Below are positions 1 to 5,821 of a stretch of 7,970 nt of DNA, in pieces (positions within the stretch are counted from its first letter, which is position 1; every line of letters starts with the position of its first letter). The translations under genes were made by a program, and so were the position numbers. The notes beneath the pieces are model-generated. The model made no database searches. It was not told the origin of the DNA and was given only the letters and a program-made list of their open reading frames with translations. The DNA is from an uncultured Muribaculaceae bacterium (GTDB taxonomy: Bacteria; Bacteroidota; Bacteroidia; Bacteroidales; Muribaculaceae), in the NCBI GenBank assembly GCA_910578305.1, contig CAJTQH010000077.1, forward strand, positions 1-7,970, read 5' to 3'.

Positions 1-5
1 CCCGC

Positions 6-133
6 ATAGGAGGGATGGTGTTACAGATACTAAGAATGACCCGATGCTATCAAAAATATATAGCAATTGGAATTGAATTATTTACAAATTCAGAATACAC
101 ATTTTTTAGTGCCTGTAACGCCATCCCTCTTAT
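6..133. repeat. Long imperfect inverted repeat / potential hairpin element
   Basis: Arms 6-36 and 103-133 are reverse complements at 26 of 31 positions, including a 10-base perfect core (10-18 against 121-129 and neighbours). All five differences are transitions. Read as plus-strand RNA, four of the five become G-U wobbles (9/130, 19/120, 28/111, 34/105) and only 27/112 is an A-C mismatch, so 30 of 31 positions could pair. The 66-base loop is very AT-rich and has a small inner stem (45-50 with 60-65). The direct repeat TATAGCAAT occurs at 59-67 and 139-147. No transposase is in view. It could be a miniature inverted-repeat element, the end of a mobile element that continues left of the window, or a structured RNA. 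The repeat itself is certain; its nature is not. Confidence 0.7.
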
Positions 134-259
134 ATTTTTATAGCAATATCGGTATTGTGAATATCCACCGGGGCATGTGGATGTGGTGATGCCGTATACG
201 TCCATGATGCGTGCGAGCGACAGGCACATGACGATGCCTGCCACGGAACAGAGTGGCAT
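50..259 (-). pseudogene. Possible gene remnant or small hydrophobic protein (69 codons)
   Basis: I do not recognise this frame. It starts at an ATG 33 bases after the ribF stop, in the same frame, and its first 30 or so codons (259 to about 165) have the G+C-rich third positions typical of the neighbouring genes. They encode a hydrophobic stretch (SVAGIVMCLSLARIM, residues 5-19) resembling a membrane segment. From about 160 leftward the DNA turns AT-rich and the frame runs through the right arm of the inverted repeat, ending inside its loop. One reading is that a membrane-protein gene downstream of ribF was truncated when the AT-rich repeat arrived; another is that this is a chance frame. A GGAGGGAG motif lies too far upstream of the ATG to serve as its ribosome binding site. 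Confidence 0.25.
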
Positions 260-292
260 GATGGCAAGGGTGCTCTCCCTCCGATGGAGGTG

Positions 293-1231
293 TTAGAGGT
301 TGTAGGGGAAGGGGTGGCGGCGGGTGATGTCGGCGTCGGTTTGGATTCGGGCGGTGAGGTCGCGGAGTGTAGGGAAGTGTTGCTCGGAGCGTATGCGGGT
401 GATGAATTCGAGTGTGAGGGGTCGGTCGTAGAGGTTGCCGCTGTAGTCGAGGATGTGTGCTTCGATGGTGCGACGGTGGTCGTCGGGTTGTGCGACGGTG
501 GGTCGGTGGCCGATGTTGACAATGGCGCGGTGTCGTGTGCCGTCGGGGGTTGTGGCGCAGCATGCGTAGACTCCGGGTGCGGGGATGAGCTGTCGTGGCA
601 TGGCGGGGTTGAGGTTGGCGGTGGGGAATCCGATGGTGCGTCCGATCTGTCGGCCTGTGACTATGGTGCCGCTAATGGCGTAGGGGCGTCCTAATGCGGC
701 TGTGGCTGCGTCGATGTGTCCGTGGGCGATGAGCAGCCGGATGTGCGATGAACTGAGTTTGCAGTCGGTGTCTATGCGTGTCTCGCGTCCGCGAATGATG
801 TCCATGCCGAGTGATGCGGCTATGTGTCGGTAGTGGTCGATGTCGGTGATGCGGTCGGATCCGAATCGGTGGTTGAAGCCCATGTATATGGTGTGCACGT
901 GGAAGCGGTCGCGTAGCATGGTCATGAATTCGCGTGCGGTGAGTGCCTGCATCTGTCGGTCGAACCGGAGCACTTCGACGCTGTCGACGGGGCAGTGGCG
1001 CAGTGTGTCGATGCGTACGTCGGCGGGCATGAGCAGCCCGGGTGCTTTGTCGGGGGCGATCACTTCGAGTGGATGACGGTCGAATGTGACTACGATGGGG
1101 CTGAGGTGTCGGGAGGCGGCTTCGGCTGCCATGTCGGCAATCATGGCACGGTGGCCACAGTGCACGCCGTCGAACATGCCTATGGCTGCGATGCGGCAGG
1201 GGGTCGGGGTGTTGTCGGTGGCCGTGGTCAT
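293..1231 (-). CDS. ribF: Bifunctional riboflavin kinase / FMN adenylyltransferase (FAD synthetase)
   Basis: RibF phosphorylates riboflavin to FMN with ATP, then adenylylates FMN to FAD in the cytosol. The 312-residue protein has the usual two-domain length. The N-terminal nucleotidyltransferase domain carries GMFDGVHCGH (18-27, with the HxGH signature), a GFNHRFG segment (118-124) and SSSHIR (160-165, the ISSTxIR-type motif). The C-terminal flavokinase domain begins near 182 with GTIVTGRQIGRTIGFPTANL (188-207; PTAN binds nucleotide and metal), followed by PGVY (219-222), NIGHRPT (239-245), where many homologues have NIGTRPT or similar, and IEAHILD (256-262), whose Glu257 matches the catalytic Glu of the family. 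The ATG lies seven bases after the stop of the HAD gene, so the two are probably translated from one mRNA. No FMN-riboswitch-like leader is visible. Confidence 0.95.
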   Translation of the reverse strand: MTTATDNTPTPCRIAAIGMFDGVHCGHRAMIADMAAEAASRHLSPIVVTFDRHPLEVIAPDKAPGLLMPADVRIDTLRHCPVDSVEVLRFDRQMQALTAREFMTMLRDRFHVHTIYMGFNHRFGSDRITDIDHYRHIAASLGMDIIRGRETRIDTDCKLSSSHIRLLIAHGHIDAATAALGRPYAISGTIVTGRQIGRTIGFPTANLNPAMPRQLIPAPGVYACCATTPDGTRHRAIVNIGHRPTVAQPDDHRRTIEAHILDYSGNLYDRPLTLEFITRIRSEQHFPTLRDLTARIQTDADITRRHPFPYNL

Positions 1232-1238
1232 GAGTGGG

Positions 1239-1877
1239 TTACCGGCATTGGTTGATGTCGATGTCGGGACACTGGCTAATGAGGTCGAAGAATTCGGTGC
1301 CGGGGGTTACGAGCATGGTGTGGAAGCCGAATTGACGTGCGGCTTCGAGGTTGCGCTCGGAGTCGTCGAAGAACAGTGTTTCCCGCGGGTCGATGCCGAA
1401 ACGCTCGATGGCAGTGCGGAATATGCGGGGATCGGGCTTCATGGCGCCAGCCTCGTAGCTGCGCACTATGCCGTCGAAGTAGTAGTTGACGTCGTGACCG
1501 TCTTGTCGGAAATTGCGGTCTATTCCGTCGGCCCACATGATGGGGTTGGTGTTGCTGAGCATGTATATGCTGAATGAGCTGTGGAGACGCTCGAGCTGCT
1601 TAAGCCGGTGAAGTGGTATGCCTACAAGAAATTCTCCGAAAGCGTTGTCGATCTGTGTGTCGGTGACATGCGGGCCTATGATGCTGCGTATGGCCCGGTG
1701 AAAACGGTCGATGGTGAATGTGCCGTTTTCGATGCCTTCAAACGGGCCTGCCTGGCTGTATTCGCCGAGGTATCTGTCGGGGTCGGACATGCCGAGCCTG
1801 CGGAATGCATCAACACAATTCTGACGGCGGATGTCCATTATCACGCCTCCGAGATCGAACAGAAGATTTTTTATCAT
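1239..1877 (-). CDS. HAD-superfamily hydrolase, subfamily IA phosphatase
   Basis: A 212-residue cytosolic HAD phosphatase with all core motifs. Motif I is FDLGGVI (7-13), with Asp8 the expected nucleophile; the second Asp of the usual DxD is Gly10, as in the YihX-like IA branch. Motif II is LSNTN (107-111), motif III is Lys147 in MKPDP, and motif IV is FFDDSERN (169-176), with Asp171 and Asp172 for Mg2+. The helical cap lies between about 15 and 95. It is the first gene of a two-gene unit with ribF. The substrate cannot be read from sequence: sugar phosphates (YihX acts on glucose 1-phosphate), FMN, or the ribitylaminouracil phosphate of riboflavin synthesis are all possible, the last two suggested only by the neighbour. 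The start is the first ATG, about 20 bases after a good promoter box. Confidence 0.92.
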   Translation of the reverse strand: MIKNLLFDLGGVIMDIRRQNCVDAFRRLGMSDPDRYLGEYSQAGPFEGIENGTFTIDRFHRAIRSIIGPHVTDTQIDNAFGEFLVGIPLHRLKQLERLHSSFSIYMLSNTNPIMWADGIDRNFRQDGHDVNYYFDGIVRSYEAGAMKPDPRIFRTAIERFGIDPRETLFFDDSERNLEAARQFGFHTMLVTPGTEFFDLISQCPDIDINQCR

Positions 1878-1897
1878 ATCGGGTGAGAAATTTTATG

Positions 1898-1933
1898 CAA
1901 AATTAGCGAAATAGACGGATTTGTGCGTAAAAA
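1898..1933 (-). promoter_or_regulatory. Bacteroidota-type promoter for the HAD-ribF unit
   Basis: On the minus strand, 1905-1898 reads TAATTTTG, an exact match to the TAnnTTTG -7 box of the Bacteroidota primary sigma factor. A T-run (TTTTT, 1933-1929) lies about 23 bases upstream in place of a clean TTTG -33 box. Transcription would begin around 1890-1894, giving a very short leader before the ATG at 1877. The -7 match is strong, the -33 weak. Confidence 0.55.
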
Positions 1934-1976
1934 GGGGGGGTGAAAGATGATTTAATTAATGTTTAACAAAACATTT

Positions 1977-2000
1977 TTTGTTTAAATTTTATTATGTTTG
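1977..2000 (+). promoter_or_regulatory. Candidate promoter for the secreted nuclease gene
   Basis: TATGTTTG at 1993-2000 fits TAnnTTTG exactly. The nearest TTTG upstream (1977-1980) is only 12 bases away, shorter than the roughly 20 expected, so the -33 element is doubtful. Transcription would begin near 2006, leaving about 23 bases before the ATG at 2029. A second, weaker box, TACATTTT (2011-2018), probably lies too close to the start codon. Confidence 0.45.
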
Positions 2001-2028
2001 TAGTCTGTTTTACATTTTTTGATAGGAG

Positions 2029-3714
2029 ATGAACAAAACTTTACGTATGATGGCATTGCTGGTATTGTCGGCATTGCCTTATGTCATGTTGCAAGCGGAG
2101 ATTCCTGCCGGCTATTACAGCAATCTTAAAGGTAAGTCGGAGTCGGCTCTTAAGACTGCGCTCTACAATATAATACATAATCAGTCGCAGCAGCAGACTT
2201 ATAACGGATTGCCTTCGTTTTTCCGCCGCACAGATGTGCGTCCGGGTACTAATTACTGGTGGGATATGTATTCGGACATGACTGTGTCGACATCAATACA
2301 GTTCGGTACGTATATGAACAGAGAGCATTCTCTGCCCAAAAGCTGGTGGGGAGGTGGTACGAATACTCCGGCTTATACCGATATCAATCATCTTTATCCC
2401 GGCGAGGCCAAGGCCAATCAGGCCAAGAGCAACTATCCGCTTGGCGAGATCAAGGCCGGTGTGACACCGAAGTTTACCAACGGAGTGTCGCAGGTGGGAG
2501 TCGGCGTAAATTCGGGCGGTGCGGCGTATGTGTTCGAGCCGGCTAATGAATACAAGGGGGATTTTGCCCGTACTTATTTCTATATGGTGACCTGCTATCA
2601 GGATATGTCGTGGACGAATACCTGGCAGGTTAAAAACGGGGTGTATCCGTCGCTGCAGCAGTGGGCTATAGATCTGCTTCTGAAGTGGCACCGAGCGGAT
2701 CCTGTGAGCCAGAAGGAGCAGAACCGCAACGAGCAGGTGTATCTGATACAGGCCAATCGCAATCCGTTTATAGACTATCCTGATCTTGTGGAATATATCT
2801 GGGGCGATAAAAAGGGGCAGCCATATAATCCGTCGGAGACTCCGGAGCCGGCGGGTGATGCCGTGCTCGTCACTCCGCCTAACAAGATGGCGCTTGATTT
2901 CAATCAGGTGGCTACGGGGTATACTGCGCAGTCGCTGTTGCAGTTTCGCGGTGAGAATATGAATCATCCTCTGACGTTGTCGGTGTCGGGTGTCAACAGG
3001 AGTTTCTTCAAGGTGTCGGCTTCGAGTGTAGGAGCTTCTGCCGCCAATGCCGAGTCGGGCACCTGGGTCACGGTGACATATTCGCCTACTTCAGTTGGAA
3101 ACCATACGGCCCGACTGATCATAACAATGGATGAGCGCGATTTTCCGGACGAGATGTCGCGTGTTGTGGAGCTTCGGGGTGAGTGTCTTGAGGTGCCGGA
3201 ACTGACACAGCTTACCGCTACTCCGGCCAGCGATATCACGTCGGATGGCTTCCGGGCAAACTGGGATGAGACCACTGATGAGGTTATAGACTACTATGTG
3301 CTTACTCTGACCACTTATGCCGGTGCGGATGTAACTACAGAGGAGATTCCGGCAGAAAACAATTATCTTGAGATAACCGATCTGCCTGAAGGTACGGATT
3401 ATGTCACTTATTCGGTGCAGAGCGAGCGTCTTGGCATACGGTCGCCGATGTCGAACGTGATCACGGTGACGCCTTCGGGTATCGGTGAGGTGACTGCTGA
3501 CAGCGATCGGCCTCTGGTGGTGGAATCGTATCAGGGTATGCTGCGTTTCCGATGCAGCGAGCCTCAGACTGATGTGGTGATATATGATGTGACAGGTCGT
3601 GTGGTGATGATGATGGAGGTGGTGAATGACGGTGACGAGCTGACTCTGCCTATGGGTATATATTTCGTGACTTCGGCTTCGCACCGCAGTCCGGTGAAGA
3701 CTATAGCCCGCTGA
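2029..3714 (+). CDS. Secreted endonuclease I-family nuclease with Ig-like, FnIII-like and Por-type sorting domains
   Basis: A 561-residue exported nuclease, expected to cut DNA and/or RNA outside the cell. Residues 1-23 form a signal peptide (Lys3, Arg6, hydrophobic MMALLVLSAL, likely cut after LQA). The nuclease domain spans roughly 30-265 with NREHSLPKSWWG (97-108), DINHLYP (118-124) and NQAKSNYPLGE (130-140), matching the REHS..PKSW and H.L.P....N..R.N.P.GE motifs of Endonuclease_1; the NREHS and NHL histidines are likely catalytic. About 278-388 is an Ig-like beta region, 389-485 resembles a fibronectin type III domain, and 486-561 is a tail with IYDVTGRVV and LPMGIYFV, ending KTIAR, typical of type IX secretion A-type sorting domains. 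The first Met is preferred because a later start would lose the charged n-region; an AGGAG (2024-2028) directly abuts the ATG, too close for normal Shine-Dalgarno use. It is a single-gene unit, divergent from the HAD gene. Confidence 0.9.
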   Translation: MNKTLRMMALLVLSALPYVMLQAEIPAGYYSNLKGKSESALKTALYNIIHNQSQQQTYNGLPSFFRRTDVRPGTNYWWDMYSDMTVSTSIQFGTYMNREHSLPKSWWGGGTNTPAYTDINHLYPGEAKANQAKSNYPLGEIKAGVTPKFTNGVSQVGVGVNSGGAAYVFEPANEYKGDFARTYFYMVTCYQDMSWTNTWQVKNGVYPSLQQWAIDLLLKWHRADPVSQKEQNRNEQVYLIQANRNPFIDYPDLVEYIWGDKKGQPYNPSETPEPAGDAVLVTPPNKMALDFNQVATGYTAQSLLQFRGENMNHPLTLSVSGVNRSFFKVSASSVGASAANAESGTWVTVTYSPTSVGNHTARLIITMDERDFPDEMSRVVELRGECLEVPELTQLTATPASDITSDGFRANWDETTDEVIDYYVLTLTTYAGADVTTEEIPAENNYLEITDLPEGTDYVTYSVQSERLGIRSPMSNVITVTPSGIGEVTADSDRPLVVESYQGMLRFRCSEPQTDVVIYDVTGRVVMMMEVVNDGDELTLPMGIYFVTSASHRSPVKTIAR

Positions 3715-3751
3715 TGCGGGTACTGCCCTGCCTGAAAGATATGAATATGAA

Positions 3752-3788
3752 ACAGGCCGGAACTCCGATGAGTGGTGTTCCGGCCTGT
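3752..3788. terminator. Bidirectional stem-loop terminator between convergent genes
   Basis: ACAGGCCGGAAC (3752-3763) is perfectly complementary to 3777-3788, a 12-bp G+C-rich stem with a 13-base loop. It lies 37 bases after the nuclease stop and 24 bases after the thiL stop on the other strand. On the minus strand it is followed by a U-rich UUUCAUAUUCAU tract; on the plus strand by a weaker GAUAUUAG. It probably ends both transcripts, more efficiently that of thiL. Confidence 0.75.
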
Positions 3789-3812
3789 GATATTAGTGGG
3801 ATGCAGTAATGG

Positions 3813-4871
3813 TTACTGCTGCGAATCGTTGTCCTGGGCAGGGGGCATGTGGTTGAAGCCCTGTGCGCGCAGGGTCATTTCCACGCCATCGCGTGTGACG
3901 AGTGCGCATCCGAGCTGTGGGTCTGTGATGTGGCCTATTACTTTCACGCCTTCGATGCTCTGCACTTTGTCGTGGCAGTGGAGGGGTACGGTAAACAGGA
4001 GTTCGTAGTCTTCGCCTCCGTTGAGTGCCGCTGTCACGAGGTTCATGTTGACTTCTTCGGCCATAACGGCTGTCTGGTAGTCGATGGGGATTCGGTCTTC
4101 GTATATGCGGCATCCTGTGTGGCTTGCCTTGCATATGTGCAGGAGTTCCGACGACAGTCCGTCGCTGATGTCCATCATGGCTGTTGGCACGATGTCTTTT
4201 TCGGCCAGCGCGGCTATGATGTCGCGGCGAGCTTCGGGCTTGAGCTGACGCTCGATGAGGTATTCCTTGCCTTCAAACTTGGGTATGAAGTCTTTGTCGC
4301 CGGCGCTGACGGCCTTTTCGCGTTCGAGCAGCTGTAGTCCCATGTAGGCTGATCCGAGGTCGCCGCTCACACATATCAGATCGGTGTTTTTGGCTCCGGA
4401 GCGAAGCACCACTTTGCCGGCCTGGGCGTCGCCAATGCATGTGACGCTGATGATGAGCCCGGAACGTGACGATGTGGTGTCGCCTCCGACGAGGTCTACT
4501 CCGTAGAGTTCGCAAGCCAGGCGCAAGCCGGCGTAGAGCTGCTCCATGTGCTCGACGGTGAATCGCGACGATATGCCGAGCGATACGGTGATCTGGCGTG
4601 GTGTGCCGTTCATGGCGTATATGTCGGAGAAGTTGACCACGGCGGCTTTGTAGCCGAGATGTTTCAGGGGTACGTAGGTGAGGTCGAAGTGTATGCCTTC
4701 GACGAGCAGATCGCTGCTTACGAGCACTTCGGTGTCGGGATAGCGCAATACTGCCGCGTCGTCACCCACTCCTGTGACGGTGGATGCGTTGACGTGCTCT
4801 ATTCCTTCGGTGAGACGGTCAATGAGGCCGAATTCGCCCAGTTGTGATATTTCAGTGTGTTTCTGATTCAT
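3813..4871 (-). CDS. thiL: Thiamine-monophosphate kinase
   Basis: ThiL makes the cofactor thiamine diphosphate from thiamine monophosphate and ATP, the last step of de novo synthesis, in the cytosol. At 352 residues it is slightly longer than E. coli ThiL (325). The AIR-synthase-like fold is recognised by GVGDDAAVL (34-42) and SSDLLVEGIHF (52-62), Asp-rich segments that bind Mg2+ and ATP, then NFSDIYAMNG (80-89), GVDLVGGDTT (124-133), SGDLGSAYMG (169-178), MDISDGLSSEL (233-243) and GGEDYELLFT (285-294). All these signatures are intact. It is the last gene of the sppA-lpxK-punA-thiL run; its ATG lies 16 bases after the PNP stop, so translation from a shared transcript is likely. No TPP-riboswitch-like leader is visible in the short gap before it, so thiamine control here seems unlikely. 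Confidence 0.95.
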   Translation of the reverse strand: MNQKHTEISQLGEFGLIDRLTEGIEHVNASTVTGVGDDAAVLRYPDTEVLVSSDLLVEGIHFDLTYVPLKHLGYKAAVVNFSDIYAMNGTPRQITVSLGISSRFTVEHMEQLYAGLRLACELYGVDLVGGDTTSSRSGLIISVTCIGDAQAGKVVLRSGAKNTDLICVSGDLGSAYMGLQLLEREKAVSAGDKDFIPKFEGKEYLIERQLKPEARRDIIAALAEKDIVPTAMMDISDGLSSELLHICKASHTGCRIYEDRIPIDYQTAVMAEEVNMNLVTAALNGGEDYELLFTVPLHCHDKVQSIEGVKVIGHITDPQLGCALVTRDGVEMTLRAQGFNHMPPAQDNDSQQ

Positions 4872-4887
4872 ACATGTGGTTGAAGTG

Positions 4888-5703
4888 TCATATGGCGCGT
4901 GTCACGAGGTCGCGCATTATTTCCATCATTTTCGGCTGTGCGGCCTGTGCGGCTTTCTGCACTTCTTCGTGGGTGGGGACTTCGGTGACGTCCTTGCCTC
5001 CGAGGTCGGTGATTACCGACACACCGAAAACTTTCATTCCGGCGTGGTTGGCCACAATGACTTCAGGAACGGTGGACATGCCAACGGCGTCGCCTCCGAT
5101 GATGCGGAAGAATTCGTATTCGGCCGGTGTCTCGAATGTGGGCCCGGTGACGCCTACATATACGCCGTGCATGACCCGGATGCCTTTTTCGGCGGCGATT
5201 GAGTCGGCTAAGGCGATGAGCTTATGGTCGTAGGCTTCGGTCATGGCCGGAAAGCGCGGTCCGAGGCGGTTGTCGTTTTTGCCACGGAGTGGGTTTTCGG
5301 GAAATAGATTTATGTGATCGGTTATGATCATGATGTCGCCAACGCGAAATTCTTTGTTCATGCCTCCGGCTGCGTTGCTCACGAATAGAGTTTCGATGCC
5401 CAGTGCTTTCATCACACGCACGGGGAATGTGACTTGTTTCATGTCGTAGCCTTCGTAGTAGTGGAAGCGTCCCTGCATGGCCATTACGGGTTTTGATCCG
5501 AGGCGGCCGAAGATGAGGTTGCCGCTATGTCCTTCGACGGTGGATACGGGGAAGTTCGGTATCTCGGTGTAGGGGATATAGGTCTTGTCTTCGATATGGT
5601 CGACCAAGGCTCCGAGTCCGGTGCCGAGGATGATGGCGGTGTCCGGCATCTTGTCTACTTTGCTTTTGATGTAGAGTGCGGTTTCTTGAATTTTTTCTAA
5701 CAT
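4888..5703 (-). CDS. punA: Purine nucleoside phosphorylase, trimeric PNP/MTAP family
   Basis: It splits purine (deoxy)nucleosides with phosphate into base and (deoxy)ribose 1-phosphate for purine salvage. The 271 residues match the low-molecular-weight trimeric family in length and motifs: LGTGLG (26-31, phosphate loop), GHSGNL (58-63, His59), QGRFHYYEGY (77-86, Arg79 and His81), SNAAGGMN (109-116), ITDHINL (127-133), GPTFETPAEY (187-196, Glu195 equivalent to human Glu201), GMSTVPE (208-214) and THEEV (244-248, His245 equivalent to human His257). The base-recognition Asn of human PNP (Asn243 in VITN-type motifs) is Asp233 here (SVITDLG). Some bacterial homologues, as I recall from Bacteroides, also have Asp, so it may be lineage-typical, but it could widen specificity towards 6-aminopurines. 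A 118-base gap separates it from lpxK upstream. Confidence 0.95.
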   Translation of the reverse strand: MLEKIQETALYIKSKVDKMPDTAIILGTGLGALVDHIEDKTYIPYTEIPNFPVSTVEGHSGNLIFGRLGSKPVMAMQGRFHYYEGYDMKQVTFPVRVMKALGIETLFVSNAAGGMNKEFRVGDIMIITDHINLFPENPLRGKNDNRLGPRFPAMTEAYDHKLIALADSIAAEKGIRVMHGVYVGVTGPTFETPAEYEFFRIIGGDAVGMSTVPEVIVANHAGMKVFGVSVITDLGGKDVTEVPTHEEVQKAAQAAQPKMMEIMRDLVTRAI

Positions 5704-5821
5704 AATCGTATATATTAATGGTTATGGTAATCCAGATGAGTTGTCGGGCAATGGGTAAAACAATCGGAGATGCTGATGGTTTGCTTGCAGATGAGTGTGA
5801 CCGTAGGGATGTTGTGAGATC
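5704..5821. other. 118-base gap between lpxK and punA, no clear signal
   Basis: The longest gap within the minus-strand cluster. I looked for a TAnnTTTG box on the minus strand ahead of punA and found none, nor a G+C-rich stem with a U-tract. A 10-base palindrome TGAGATCTCA (5815-5824) overlaps the lpxK stop codon but has no loop. Read-through from lpxK is the simplest explanation; a diverged promoter cannot be excluded. Confidence 0.4.

Noticed and set aside
6..133. Inverted repeat as a retron or CRISPR component
   Set aside because: No reverse transcriptase, cas gene or repeated spacer array is in the window, and the plus-strand fold is followed by ribF on the opposite strand.
15..143. Short plus-strand open frame through the inverted repeat (43 codons from the ATG at 15)
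   Set aside because: AT-rich, no recognisable domain, no ribosome binding site, and its overlap with the repeat explains the mirrored peptide on both strands.
278..290. Small hairpin CCTCC-GAT-GGAGG just after the ribF stop, as a terminator
   Set aside because: Only a 5-bp stem with a 3-base loop and no U-tract following on the minus strand; too weak to call.
130..563. Pro/Thr/Ser- and His/Arg-rich minus-strand frames over the 3' end of ribF
   Set aside because: Low-complexity composition follows from out-of-phase reading of ribF codons; the ribF frame is clearly the real one.
2293..2967. Antisense frame of 224 codons within the nuclease gene
   Set aside because: No recognisable motif, and the sense strand encodes an intact nuclease with a signal peptide.
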